From NCBI GenBank assembly GCA_016647705.1, contig CM028335.1:42634526-42698525 (forward strand): a stretch of DNA of 64,000 nt, in the 5' to 3' direction. The stretch comes from Eucommia ulmoides (lineage: Eukaryota; Streptophyta; Magnoliopsida; Garryales; Eucommiaceae). The notes below the pieces were generated by a model, which was not told where the DNA came from, searched no databases, and saw only the letters and a list, made by a program, of their open reading frames with translations. The translations under genes were made by a program, and so were the position numbers. Positions 1 to 11,119 of this stretch are shown here, piece after piece; positions within the stretch are counted from its first letter, which is position 1, and each line of letters starts with the position of its first letter.

Positions 1-3
1 GTC

Positions 4-245
4 CTGCCCTCCTCACTTTGTCTTACACTTAGTTTTATACTAAGTGTATTATGAGTAAGTTGATCTACTCTGCTCACGTCTAAGCTAATCTGGTCAGTTC
101 ACTGTGAGTGGGTTGACCTACCCTCCTCACTTTGTCGTACACTTAGTTTTATTCTAAGTGTCTTATGAGTAAGCTGATATGCTCTGCTCATTTATGAATG
201 AGTAAGCTGATCTTCTTTGCTCACGTCTAAGCTGATCTGCTCAAT
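4..245. repeat. Tandem repeat (about 114-bp period) with a stem-loop in each unit
   Basis: Two units starting at 4 and 118 share a long block beginning CTNCCCTCCTCAC. Both contain an inverted repeat ACACTTAGT / ACTAAGTGT around a short T-rich loop. Inside and after the units the short motif GAGTAAGNTGATCT recurs. The array lies downstream of integrase in Tat1, a region known in Tat elements to generate satellite-like tandem repeats. Confidence 0.75.
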
Positions 246-430
246 TAGTTTACACCTGGTTCCAACATCAAATGCTTTTATATACTTAGCTTGAATTCGC
301 TAAGTATTCCTTATACTTGATTTAGATCAGAGCATGACAAGAACAAATGTTCAAAAGTTAATGAAGAAAACCTTATTTATTTGCTTTATTCAAAAAATGT
401 CTCACATAAGAGAAATAGAAACTTCAAACA

Positions 431-1027
431 TCAATAAAAACCATGAAATATAGAATGATAAGAAATCATATACGAAGTATTTTCACAAGTGAGAGATGTT
501 CCAAGGCCTTGGGATTGCCACGCATCTAGATCTTCTAGCCAGTAGGTTCTTGGCCTGTTTACCTTGGTGACTCTGTAGGGGCCTTCCCCGTTAGGAGCTA
601 GTTTTCCAAAGTGAGCCTTTAAGCGATGAGGCATTACCCTCCTAAGTACCAAATCTCCCACTGCAAAGTGTCGTGGATGTAATGTATGGTTGAACATCCA
701 TGCCATCTTTGTCTTGTATGCTACCATCCTCATTGTTGCCTTGTTACGTCTCTCTTCCAACTGGTCCATCTCCTATCATATAGCTTCTTCATTCTCCACA
801 AGGTTGATTGTGCCATCACGTCTTGATGGTAACCTGATCTCCACTAGAATGATAGCTTCAGTTCCATAATTCATGGAGAAGGGTGTTTCCCCTGTGGTAC
901 ATGTAGGTGTAGTCCGATAAGCCCACAATACTCCTGGTAGTTCTTCCACCCACTTGCCTTTGGCATCATCCAATCGTTTTTTTGAGTGTATCCTTGATAA
1001 AACGTTGGGTGTACGTGTGAGGATACG
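431..1027 (-). pseudogene. Tat1 integrase, C-terminal part (broken)
   Basis: The 776-1027 part encodes the end of the integrase core. It contains the run KKRLDDAKGKWVEELPG, then WAYRTTP and TPFSMNYGTEA, which are typical of Tat-lineage integrases. The 431-769 part is the C-terminal domain (HPRHFAVGDLVLRRV, GPYRV). A stop between them (near 770) and loss of the usual NGQ-E-N block just inside the junction show it is dead. The integrase N-terminal part is at 14012-14630, on the far side of the nested Athila element. The role was strand transfer of the retrotransposon cDNA. Confidence 0.85.
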
Positions 1028-1032
1028 CTGGG
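1028..1032. repeat. Left target-site duplication CTGGG of Athila1
   Basis: Identical to 14007-14011 directly after the other end of the element. A 5-bp duplication is normal for Ty3/gypsy integration. Confidence 0.9.
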
Positions 1033-2693
1033 TGTACGTGTGAGGATTCATACCATCGTCCTCACGGTATTGACTACTCGTAAGTATACGAGGTCTAGTT
1101 TTAATATAATGGATCTTGTGAGATCGGATATCGTTCTACTGGGAATGACGTGTAATTTGGTTGAGTATTGTGATTTAAATAGTTTCATATTATCTCAACT
1201 AATCAAAATTTGTTTGTTTTCTATTTAATATACTAAGATAAACGAAAACTATTAGGTTAGTTTTAATTACACTAATTACTTAGGTATTGATTTCTTTCAC
1301 ATAATGCATAATCGACGTCATTAAGTTAACTATAATGGTTTTTTATCTATTCTGACAATCTCTGTATCGATAACTCCTCCGCTACCTCTCCCGAGTGTAA
1401 GACGGGGGATCACACGACTTCGTGTCAACGAAGAAGTCCCCTTCAATGCCTTTACAACCCTTGGTCGCGTGAGTCTTTAGCCAACGTCATGGATTGCATA
1501 TGTTCTAACGCCCTCCCGGGTCGTTAGAACGTCACGTTGTATTTACCCTAGTCTAAATCCGAGGTTACCTCTTCCAAGTGTCAAACCCCGTATTCTTGGT
1601 TTATCAATACAAGCATAATATCAAGAATAATGGTAAACACAATCGGATTTAGACAAATAACACATTAAAGTAACATTAATTCCTTCAACTTAACAATTAC
1701 ATGATTTCAACTACACCTAAGTAACATTTAACTAATACTATAAGATCTTAGCCATATACCATACAAAATAAGAGGGATTCAACATTCTTAGAAATGAAAA
1801 AGTGATTACAAAGATAAAAATAAGAGAGAAACAATCAAATCTGAAAGTGAAACGGTTCACTGTTGCTAATGATTGATCCGCAAGTAATTCTTCTTTGTCT
1901 GAATGATGAATCTCCTTCTTGATCTTCAAAATATAGCTTAAGAACTCTCTACTACGGTTAGGGTTCATCAACAACCTTTTTTAGACGTGGAAAAAGGGTA
2001 TAAATAGGCCTAAGGGTTCAAAAATATCTAAACAGATATTTTAGACTGTTCTGTGAAATGCGCCTAGGCGGTAGAAACTTCGCTTAGGCGGAGTTTAAGT
2101 CGGTTAGAATTCCTCCTAGGCGTTGGTTTCTTCGCCTAGGCGAAAGAATAATTTCTTCTCTTCTTTCTTTTTGACAGATTTTCGCCTAGGCGGTAGAAAT
2201 TTCACCTAGGCAGATTTTCAGCAGTTCAGCACTTCCAGCCTTCTGACGGATTTTCACCTAGGCGGTGGAAACTTCGCTTAGGTGGAATTCAATATTTCAG
2301 CCCTTGCAACTTTCTGATGGATTTCCGCCTAGGCGGTGGAAACTTCGCCTAAGCGGATTTCAATTTCTCAGTGCTATCAACCTTTTGACGGATTTCTGCC
2401 TAGGCGGTGGAAACTTTGCCTAGGAGGATTTCAACATTTCTGTATTTACAACTTTCTGACGGATTTTCGCCTAGGCGGTGGAAAGTTCGCCTAGGCGGAA
2501 TTGCGCTGTTCTTTGAAACCTCATTTTTTTCATCTTTTGGCTACCATTTTTCCACCATTTCGCTCAGTTTTCCGATTGTTTACGTCCCTACTCCTGACTT
2601 ATGAAAATAGCTAAAACGATATTCAAACTTCAATAAAATACTCGAAAACTGGCAAATTCAGTTTAGAATTAGATAGGAATTTTACACCTATCA
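1033..2693 (-). repeat. Athila1 3' LTR
   Basis: It matches 12399-14006 along most of its length. On the minus strand it starts TGATAGGTGTAAAAT at 2693 and ends at 1033. The U3 part at about 2055-2500 carries an array of CGCCTAGGCG palindromes. This copy is about 50 bp longer than the 5' LTR, the difference falling mainly in the palindrome array. Confidence 0.92.
2055..2505. repeat. CGCCTAGGCGG palindrome array in the Athila1 3' LTR
   Basis: The palindrome CGCCTAGGCG and one- or two-base variants occur about a dozen times. They come mostly as pairs separated by GGTGGAAACTT, and pairs recur roughly every 70-80 bases with GACGGATTT in the spacers. The same array is in the 5' LTR (13428-13812) and other Athila copies in the window. 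Confidence 0.85.
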
Positions 2694-2710
2694 AATACCC
2701 CCAAACTTGG
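2694..2710 (-). other. Athila1 polypurine tract
   Basis: On the minus strand this reads CAAGTTTGGGGGTATTT, directly before the 3' LTR start. It primes plus-strand DNA synthesis in this class. The same G-run stands before the right LTR of the plus-strand Athila derivative at 41382-41395. Confidence 0.8.
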
Positions 2711-4559
2711 AATTTTGCTAGTCCTCGAGCAAAACACCCTAATGCTAAATAACACTAACTACACTAATTAGCTAATTTCTAAACTAAAAATAAGTAATCA
2801 TTAACAAATAAGAAGTACACACTTGTGAGATTTAAGTTCAATCAAAGAAACCATGTTATTCTTCCCTCAACAACCCGTAATCAGATCCAGTTAAGGAATA
2901 ACACACACCACGTGATGTTCCAAAATTACAACACTCAATATCAGTTAAAATTATTTTAGATCTAATTGAAATGTGTGTGTGTGAGAACTCGGATGTATAA
3001 GTAATCAAACACCGGACTGGATTATTCATTGAATAAGGTCATGACTTAAACTTGTTAAAACATTCACGAGAGCCATATGCTTGACTGGGATCAACTATCC
3101 ACTAATGTAGGTTCAGACATTCACCGAGATCAATAGGGCTTGGTTTGGCTTTGGAGAACGACCAAGGGTATTATAGAAATAGAAACTCGTTAAAATTTTA
3201 ACGATACCTAAGGTACAAACGCTTGTCGCTATATCTCTCTCATAACCCCCTATCTTTGAAGATATTACCCTGAACAAGATTAAGTAAACTTGTATTCACT
3301 TGTCACAACAACCGAAATTAAACACTATATTCATATAGTGATTTGTTTTTTTTTTTTTTAACACACACACCCCCAAACTTATTCAATTTTGTACAATTTT
3401 AGGGGCGTGTAAATACAACTAAAGGATTGACAAGTGGATACTCTTATACTTAACCAAAAACATTTAAACTAAAATCCCGATTGCCCGCTTCAAGTTAGCA
3501 TAATCTAATGCTACTTGTTTTCACTCAATTTTTACTTTTATTCTTAGTGACAATGGTTTTGAAAGATTTACTTGGTTAAAGTATAGAAACAAGTTCAGAA
3601 GTAAAAATTTTATGGTTTCGACAGGAGAACGAGGGAATAAATTTTTCAGGTTAGTTTCAAACGGTTCAAACGATAAAAATGAAGGCCTATATCATGCCTC
3701 CGGAATTACCTTACCTATAATTTCACCTCAAGCCTCCCCTGGTCAAGTTCTAGATTCCTCATTTCTGTCATGAACTTATTATTGAATAATCGGCGTCAAA
3801 TCATTCAACTAATTATACAAAACACACGTGCGATTTAGGATCAAAATAATTTTTACCTAATCGACATGCTAAGCACACAAAACACACGTGAATGGTATTA
3901 CCCCCGACTTCAATATGCAGTTTAGGGGGTAATTTTCATCATTGGGACATGGTTTTGACGAACTCAAAAACTCAGCATGCACGTACGACTATATTCGTTA
4001 ACATATCTACTCTAATTCTAAAACTAACATTACTTATGCTAATGATCCTTACACATGCATAGTTAAACATTACATATGCATAACAAAAAGAATTTCAAAA
4101 TTTACAAAAATTTAACATTAATATCATTATAACAAAAATTTGTCCACAAAAAGAATTTTGTCCCATTTACATCAAAAACATTTCATCCTTCATATCCCCC
4201 CCCAAAAATAAAAACTACATGCTTGCATATCATATACCCTCAAACTTGAATGAGGCAGTGTCCTCACTGCCTAGGCAGCGAACCCAATAGCATAATAGAA
4301 ATATATGTATTGAAAATTGGGGTGGACACATACCTAGGAGGGAAGACATACAATTCTAACCTCCTACCATTCATTGGGGAGGATATGGCGGTGGCGGCTC
4401 ATCAGTCTCGAAAGGCGGCACGGGCGTATAACGCACCATGTCGATTCTGAGGTGTTCGAATAAAACTCTTTGGTTTTGATCTTGTTTCCAAATGTAGTTA
4501 TCCATGTAGATCTCCATCTAAGAAAAATTAGCTTAGAGCTAGCTCATATCAGACTGGAG
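2711..4559 (-). other. Athila1 3' untranslated region, no gene seen
   Basis: AT-rich, no coding signal. It is related in reverse orientation to about 39400-41395 of the Athila deletion derivative; for example, the segment around 2820-3000 resembles about 41110-41250. A T run lies near 3348. Confidence 0.6.
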
Positions 4560-5474
4560 ACTACGGACATCTCGTGAAATTTGGGTGAGCTGGTCGCGGC
4601 GGGATGTGGGCGTTGGTGGCTCCGAAGGGCCAGCTTCTTCCTCTTCCGGACCCTCTTCTCCCTCACCTGGTCCGCCCTTACACAACCTATTAATCATTGA
4701 AAGATCGAGTGGCTTTATAGGTGGAAAGGGGCTTGTGGACGTGACACGAACTCCGACACGTTAAAAGAGAGCGGTGAGGAAGGAGGGAAAATGAAGGCCA
4801 CCATTCGTCGTCCTGGCAGTATGAATTATTGAAGAATAAATGTGCCAACCGACGTTGACGGGCGTCCCTCTATTAATGCCGTATAGCATAAATGCTTGCT
4901 CCTCGGAAACATCAGACACGTGGGAGGGAGGGAGCAAGTTGGCGCAGATAAATTGATGCCAAATCTTGGGGATCAGTTTCAAAAACCACGCCTTGAATAT
5001 GGCATGACCTTTCCATGTGTTCTTCCATTGGGCATTACCCGTTGTCAAGGTCTGAATCACCGCACTCATTGTCAGTGTAGTAGCTTCAAATAAATCTCGG
5101 GAGGCTTCTGGCCCTGTCAATCCAAGTAACTCGTTGAACTGGTCTGCACTGAACAGAACTGGGATGTTCTGGAACCTCGTCTGAAATCCCATGGCCTCGG
5201 TAATGTTCACATAGAACTTACGTACGAGGGCCAACTCCCCTGGTGGGGGTGAAGCACAAAACGGTTCTCATCTTCTTTGTTGAATGACGGTCCTGAATTC
5301 TTCAGGGAGTTCATGCAAAGGTCCGAACCCCCTCTGGAGAATGTCGGGATGCTTACTTTCATGATTTTTGTAATGGTCCTCGGCTTGCTTGGAGACAAAT
5401 TTTAGATAGTTGTAATCCGAGGCAGCCGGAGGTTCTTTCGTTCGTGGTTGCTTGGATGCCCGACGCTCTACCAT
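4560..5474 (-). pseudogene. Athila env-like ORF ('putative plant transposon protein' type)
   Basis: The extra gene of Athila elements, between integrase and the 3' LTR. Translation starts at MVERRASKQPRTKEPPAA (5474) and shifts frame near 5268. It continues through 5234-4761, with NIPVLFSADQFNELLGLTGP and later GINRGTPVNVGWHIYSSII. The tail down to about 4560 is acidic and proline-rich (GEGEEGPEEEEAGPSEPP). The region resembles the plant family usually labelled a putative plant transposon protein; its function is not known and its link to true envelope proteins is disputed. I see no signal peptide or clear membrane segment. At least one frameshift and one stop break it. Confidence 0.75.
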
Positions 5475-6599
5475 TTTGCCTATAAATCACAATCACAACA
5501 CCAACCACAATAATAACAATAGAACACGCAATTCAAACCCTTGTCAGCGAACACACAATGCCCTATTTTCTCAAACATATGCCAACCAAAGCCAAACAAT
5601 ACAAATTTCACAAGATATCCCACCAACCAAAACCAAATCACATTTTTGTCGCAATGTAGTGTAAAATAAATGATCTACATTGTGTATCAACACAAAAACA
5701 TGATAGGGTTTACCAAAAATCATTCTTAAATCCCTAATAGCATGAAAAATGTAATCTAGGGTTTAAAGAGGTTTAGGGTTCTAGCCAAATCCAATGGTTT
5801 TTGAAATAATGAGCAAATGAAGCAAACATTTCAACAATTAAATGAAAAATAGGATCATTGACACTTGTTGAAATTTTTTGATCAAATCACTTAAGGATGG
5901 CGATCTCGCACTGTTTCACCGTTTAAACCCTAGATTTTCAAAAATGGGAAGAGGAATCCAAAGTTTGGATGAAGATTTTTGGTGAAAATCCTAGTTTTTC
6001 GCAATGTAGGATGAATCTTCAAAGGGAGGAAAGGATTTGGGATGGTGAAGTTGGGAGGTTTCTTGAAACTTTTAGGAGGGAAGTGCCGTTTACGAAGAGG
6101 ACTACTGCATTTTAAAACAGGGCCGTCGTGACTTCGCCTAGGCGGAGGTTTTTCCGCCTAGGCGAAGTAGTGCCTTTTTCTTTTTAAAAACATTCTGGTG
6201 TTAATTCGCCAAGGCGACGGCGGTTTTTCCGCCTGGGCGAATTTACAACAGTGTGTTTCCCTAGATTCTGTTGTAAATCCGCTTAGGCGGTGGTTTTTAC
6301 GCCTAGGCAAATTTACGCCAGTATAGAAACTCATCCTTTCTTCATTTTTCCGCCTAGGCGAATCGACGGCAGTGTAGAAACTCAGACTTTTTCTTCCTAT
6401 TTCTGCCTAGGCGGTGGTTTTTCCGCCTAGGTGAATTTACGCTAGTATGTTTTCTCAGCTTTCTGTCCATTTTTTGTCTGGGTGGTGGTTTTTCCGCCTA
6501 GGCGAATTTACGCCAGTGAAGACTTTGCCTGGATTTCTTCAAGTTTTTACATTTTTGCTCTACACCTCTTACTTCCTCTTCGTTCCTTAAACAATTTTT
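5475..6599 (-). other. Athila1 spacer between integrase and env-like ORF, with second palindrome array
   Basis: No coding signal. At 6132-6512 it carries a second set of CGCCTAGGCG palindromes, spaced about 45-75 bases, with GGTTTTTCC between the members of a pair and TTTACGCCAGT nearby. The spacer sequence differs from the LTR array although the palindrome is the same. Confidence 0.7.
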
Positions 6600-7920
6600 A
6601 TCATGCAATTCAATCCTAAGTATCTAACCTCATCAATTCAACACAAAAATAATATTACGAGATCAATACGATCTCCAAAAAGTAATTTATACAAAAGTTG
6701 GGAATGTTCGTTACCCTCGATGACATATCAAAAGATGTTGCTTGGTTTTCCGTCCCTAGCATGGACGTTTATGAATTCCGGCTCTATCCTTCAACGAGGG
6801 AGATGTTCTCCACAACTTGTTTTTCATCCTTGAAGTAGTGCTTGATCCGCTCCCCGTTGACTAGGAAAGTTCATTCGTCTTCGCCTTCTAACTCGATAGC
6901 ACCAAATGGATAGATATGCTTGATTCGGAATGGTCCAGACCACTGGGACTTCAACTTTCGGGGAAAGAGTCTCAGCCTTGAGTTAAACAATAAAACTTGT
7001 TGACCTAGACTGAACTCCCTCTGGACTATCATTTTATCATGCTACCTCTTCATTTTATCTTTGTAAAGATTGGCATTCTCATAAGCCTCATGTCGGAATT
7101 CCTCCATTTCATTCAATTGGAGAAGACGTTACGCACCAGAAGCTTTTAGGTCAAAGTTGAGTTTCTTAATCGTCCAGAATGCACGGTGCTCCAATTTAAC
7201 GGGAAAATAACACGTTTTCCCAAACACCAATTGATACAGCGACATGCCGATCAGTGTCTTAAAAGCTGTGCGATACACCCATAAAGCATCGTCAAGCTTC
7301 ACCGCCCAATCCTTGCGATTAGTATGAACCGTTTTCTCCAGAATTAGCTTGATTTCTCTGTTTGAAACTTCAGCTTGGCCATTTGTCTGTGGGTGGTATG
7401 GTAACGCCACCTTATGTCTAACCCCATACTTTACCAACAAAGAGCTTAGCATTTTGTTTCAAAAGAAGGTTCCCTCATCACTGATTAAGGCTTGAGGTGT
7501 CCTAAACCGTGTCATGACATTGTGTTGAAGGAACTTCAAAACCACTTTGGCATCATTGGTGGGTGTTGCTACGGCCTCGACCCATTTAGACACATAATCC
7601 ACCGCTAACAAAATATACTCATTGCCAAATGACGGTGAAAATGGCCCCATGAAATCTACGCCCCACACATCAAACAACTCAAGCTCAAGAATTGACGTCA
7701 GTGGCAATTCATGCCTTCTCGATATGTTACCCACCTTTTGACATCTATCACAAGTTTTTTCAAACGTACACGAATCTTTAAACAAAGAAGGCCAGTAAAA
7801 ACCAGATTGAAGTACTTTCGATGCTGTCCAAGTCGTACCAAAATGGCCGCCACAAGGTAATGAATGGCAATGGTAGAGCATACTAGCCATTTTCTCCTCC
7901 GAAACACATCTCTGGATCAC
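6600..7920 (-). pseudogene. Athila1 integrase
   Basis: It inserts retrotransposon cDNA into the genome. The zinc-binding N-terminus is visible (GGHFG then CDRCQ, 7920-7740). The core follows with GVDFMGPF (first Asp), LISDEGTFF (second Asp) and [15 protein letters not shown] (Glu), running to about 7129. The C-terminal domain continues to about 6840 (VLLFNSRLRLFPRKLKSQWSG). Stops occur near 7456, 7126 and 7042. It is downstream of RNase H on the same strand. Confidence 0.9.
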
Positions 7921-7995
7921 CTGATCAACACATTTCTTGAATAGTAATGGCTCGTCCCACAGTTAATACTTTGCATCAAAAAGAAATTTCTTCCT

Positions 7996-8620
7996 TTAGG
8001 CTCCCGTCAACTCAGGTGGTAACAAGTTACATGCAAGATAATTCACAATGCCCGCATACCAAGGAAGTGTATTTTCAACTGAAAATAGTTGTTCATCAGG
8101 GAACACTTCCGTGATGCTAGACCCATTACCAATGTATTCTTGAATCAACCTTGACAAATGGTCAGCAACAACGTTCGCACTCCCCTTTTTATCCCTTATT
8201 TCAGCATTAAACTCTGGCAATAGAAGAATCCATCTTATCAATCTCGGCTTGGCATCTTTCTTTGCAAATAAGTACCGAATAGCCGCGTGATCCGTGTAGA
8301 CGATCACTTTTGACCTAATGATATAAGACCGAAACTTATCACAAGCAAAGACCACCGCTAGCATTTCTTTCTCAGTCATGGTGTAATTCTCCTGGGCATC
8401 ATTTAATGTATTACTTGCATAGTAGATTGATCGGAAGATCTTTTCCTTCCGTTGGCCTAACACCGTGCCAACAGCATAGTCACTCGCATCACACATAATC
8501 TCAAATGGAATCTCCCAGTCCGGAGCGACCATTATTGGAGCCGTGATCAACTTCTCATTTATCGCCTTAAAAGCCTCCATGCAAGCCTCATTGAATTCAA
8601 ATGAAGTATCCTTCTCAAAA
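7996..8620 (-). pseudogene. Athila1 RNase H
   Basis: Degrades the RNA of the RNA-DNA hybrid during reverse transcription. Motifs: IMCDASDYAVGTVLGQR (first catalytic Asp), YTMTEKEMLAVVFACDKFR (Glu) and VYTDHAAIRYLF (Asp). It ends with DKKGSANVVADHLSRL. This 194-residue stretch is open from 8580 to 7996; a stop at about 8623 separates it from the RT. Confidence 0.9.
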
Positions 8621-9325
8621 AGGTGACATCATGGCTTCACTGTCTTCGAGAAGTCCTTAATAAAGCGCCGGTAAAAGTCGGCATGCCCCAAGAAACTTCA
8701 AACTCCTTTCACATTAATCGGTGGCGAAAACTTCTCAATCGTTTCAATCTTTGCTCGGTCCACCTCAAACCCCTTGGAAGAGACTCGATGACCCAAGACG
8801 ATCCCCTCTTTAACCATAAAGTGGCACTTCTCCCAATTTAGAACTAAATTATTCTCCTCACATCAGTCAAGAACAAGTGCCAGATTGTAGAGACAGTGAT
8901 CAAAAGACGACCCAAAGACTGAGAAGTCATCCATGAAGATTTTCATTTTCTCTTCCACCATATCAGAAAATATTGCCATCATACACCATTGAAAGGTTGT
9001 CGGTGTATTGCAAAGGTCGAACGACATACGTCTATAAGCAAACGCCCCATACAGGCATGTGAAAGTAGTATTTTCTTGGTCCTTCGATGCAATGGCTATT
9101 TGAATAGCCGTCAAGAAAGAAATAGTACTCATATCGTGCTAAACGATCTAGCATTTGGTCAATGAAAGGAAGAGGAAAATGATATTTCCTTGTCGCCTTA
9201 TTCAATCTTCGATAATCAATGCACACACGCCATCCCGTGATAGTATGTGTAGGAATAAGATCGTCCTTATCATTCTTTACCACTGTCATACCTCCTTTCT
9301 TGGGCACCACTTGCACCGGGCTAAC
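8621..9325 (-). pseudogene. Athila1 reverse transcriptase
   Basis: RNA-dependent DNA polymerase. From 9316 the frame reads VQVVPKKGGMTVVKNDKDD, then WRVCIDYRRLNKATRK and FLDGYS. A frameshift near 9130 moves it to QIAIASKDQENTTFTC. The catalytic box is present as FMDDFSVFG (about 8940), the usual Athila form. It is cut by a stop near 8863 and another near 8630. The upstream join to the 597-residue gag-protease frame is broken by one Trp-to-stop change (TGG to TGA) at about 9323. Confidence 0.9.
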
Positions 9326-11119
9326 TCACTCACTATCGGATATAGCATAAATAATTCCCTCATTCAAGAGCTTCAACACCTCCACTCTCACCACTTCTTT
9401 CATAGCCGAATTTAGCCGCCGTTGATGTTCAATGGAGGGTTTGAATGCATCCTCCATCAAAATCTTATGCATGCAAACCAAAGGGCTAATTTCTTTGATA
9501 TCCGAAATAGACCAAGCAAAAGTGAATCGGTACCTCTTCAAGATTCTCAACAACTTACTCTTCTCTTTTTCCGTCAAAGTTGATGAAATTATAATCGGAT
9601 TGGTCAAATTCTCTCCCAAAAAGATATACCGAAGATGTTCCAATAATTGCTTGAGTAATAATCCTCCGTGAGACGGATTTGATTTCTCGGGAGAGTTTTC
9701 AACTTCTTCAAACTCCGCCACATGAATAGGATCCTCTACGTCTTTAGATTGAGCATCCAAAGTCAGCATGTAGTCCACAACATCAAGTTCCATGGTAGAG
9801 CCTTCCTCACCAAGATCCCCCATAGATAAGGAATTTGTGAGAGTATGCTCTAACGAATCCATCTCCATATTTGCAAGAAAGAACTCCCTCAAGCAAGAGT
9901 CCACAACATCAACTCGATTGCAATTGGGAGGTTCATCCAGAAAGTTCATAGTTCTAAAAATGTTGAACCTTATCTCTTCATCATTCACTCTTAATGTCAG
10001 ATTTCCATTTTGCACATCAATCAAGGACTTTCTCGTTGCAAGGAAAGGTCTTCCAAGGATGATCGGGATTTCTCTATCTTCTTCCATTTCAAGCACAACA
10101 AAATCCACCAGAAATATGAATTTGTCTACCTTTACTAGCACATCCTCAATGATACCTTTTGGATTAGTTAACGAATGATCCGCCATTTGAAGATAGATCG
10201 TTGTCGACTTTGCACTCCCAAGTCCTAACTTCTGATAAACGGAAGAAGGTATCAAATTAATACTCGCCCCAAGATCACAAAGCTCCTTATCAAAATGAGA
10301 TTTCTCGATAGTACATGGAATTGTGAAACTACCCGGATCCTTCAATTTGGTAGGTAACTTCCTTTGTAGTATTGCACTACAATCCTCTGTTAGCTTCACC
10401 ATTTCGTAATCCTCCAACTTCTTCTTCTTTATCATGATGTCCTTCAAGAACTTTCCATAATTGGGCATTTGTTCCAATGCATCTGCAAAAGGAATGTTGA
10501 TGTGGATTTTCTTGAAAATTTCAAGAAATTTCTCAAATTGGGCATCCAACTTTCTCTTTTGGAATCTTTGAGGATATGGCAATGGGGTTACTAGAATCAG
10601 TGGATTCTCTGAAAATGTTACTTGCCCCGGTATCACCCTTTCATCTCTTCTTCTCTCCTCAACTTTCTCTTGGTTCTTATCCCCATTCAAGTCTTCACTC
10701 GACTTCTCCTTTCTTTCTTCGGTTTTTACTTCAACTTCCTCCTCCGCACTTGTTCTTGGTTCATCATGAGAAAACTCACGAATCACTCTCAGTTCATTTT
10801 CCATAGGCTTGCTCACTTCCACATCTCTTCCGCTCCTCAACTTAATTGCCTTGCATTCCCTAGGGTTGGTTTTCGTGTTGCTTGGAAACTTCCCCTTTTG
10901 TTGCTCTTGGATGGCCCTAGCAAGCTGCGCGATTTGAGTCTCTAAAGCCTTTACCATGGTATTGGTGTTTGTACAAGTGGTATCGATTGAATCAAGCTGT
11001 GTTTCTTGTTTGTTCAACCGGTTATGCGTCTCACGCATCACAGTCTGGGTCTCCTTCATAAACGAACCCAACACTTTATCCAAATTTGACTTTGGATTAT
11101 GCATTGGTGGTTGTTCCAT
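9326..11119 (-). pseudogene. Athila1 gag C-terminus, protease and start of RT (597-residue open frame)
   Basis: The longest open retroelement frame in the window. Residues 1-130 continue gag (SNLDKVLGSFMKETQTVMRE, coiled and glutamine-rich). The middle is charged. The aspartic protease follows near residues 270-380, with CDLGASINLIPSSVYQKL; DLGAS is the Athila form of the active site. GRPFLATRKSLIDV marks the protease end. The last 120 residues enter the RT N-terminus (RYRFTFAWSISDIKEISP). The frame ends at a TGA where WVSPVQVVPKKGG would continue. It is not known which Met, if any, started translation; this is part of one gag-pol precursor. Confidence 0.9.

Larger units (their letters stand above)
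1..1032 (-). mobile_element. Tat1 Ty3/gypsy element, 3' part (left flank of nested Athila)
   Basis: This is the downstream end of a minus-strand Tat-lineage element whose upstream part resumes at 14007. It holds the C-terminal half of integrase and then untranslated DNA with tandem repeats. The 3' LTR is not in the window and must lie left of base 1. The assignment to one element is seen directly: the integrase reading frame ends at the insertion point at 14012 and resumes at 1027, with the 5-bp duplication CTGGG on both sides of the inserted Athila element. Confidence 0.8.

Noticed and set aside
2055-2505. Possible CRISPR-like array of direct repeats
   Set aside because: The repeats are palindromes of 10-12 bp within retrotransposon LTRs of a plant genome, with no uniform spacers and no cas genes.
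4896-5093. Plus-strand frame opposite the Athila env-like ORF
   Set aside because: Shadow of the better supported minus-strand frame.
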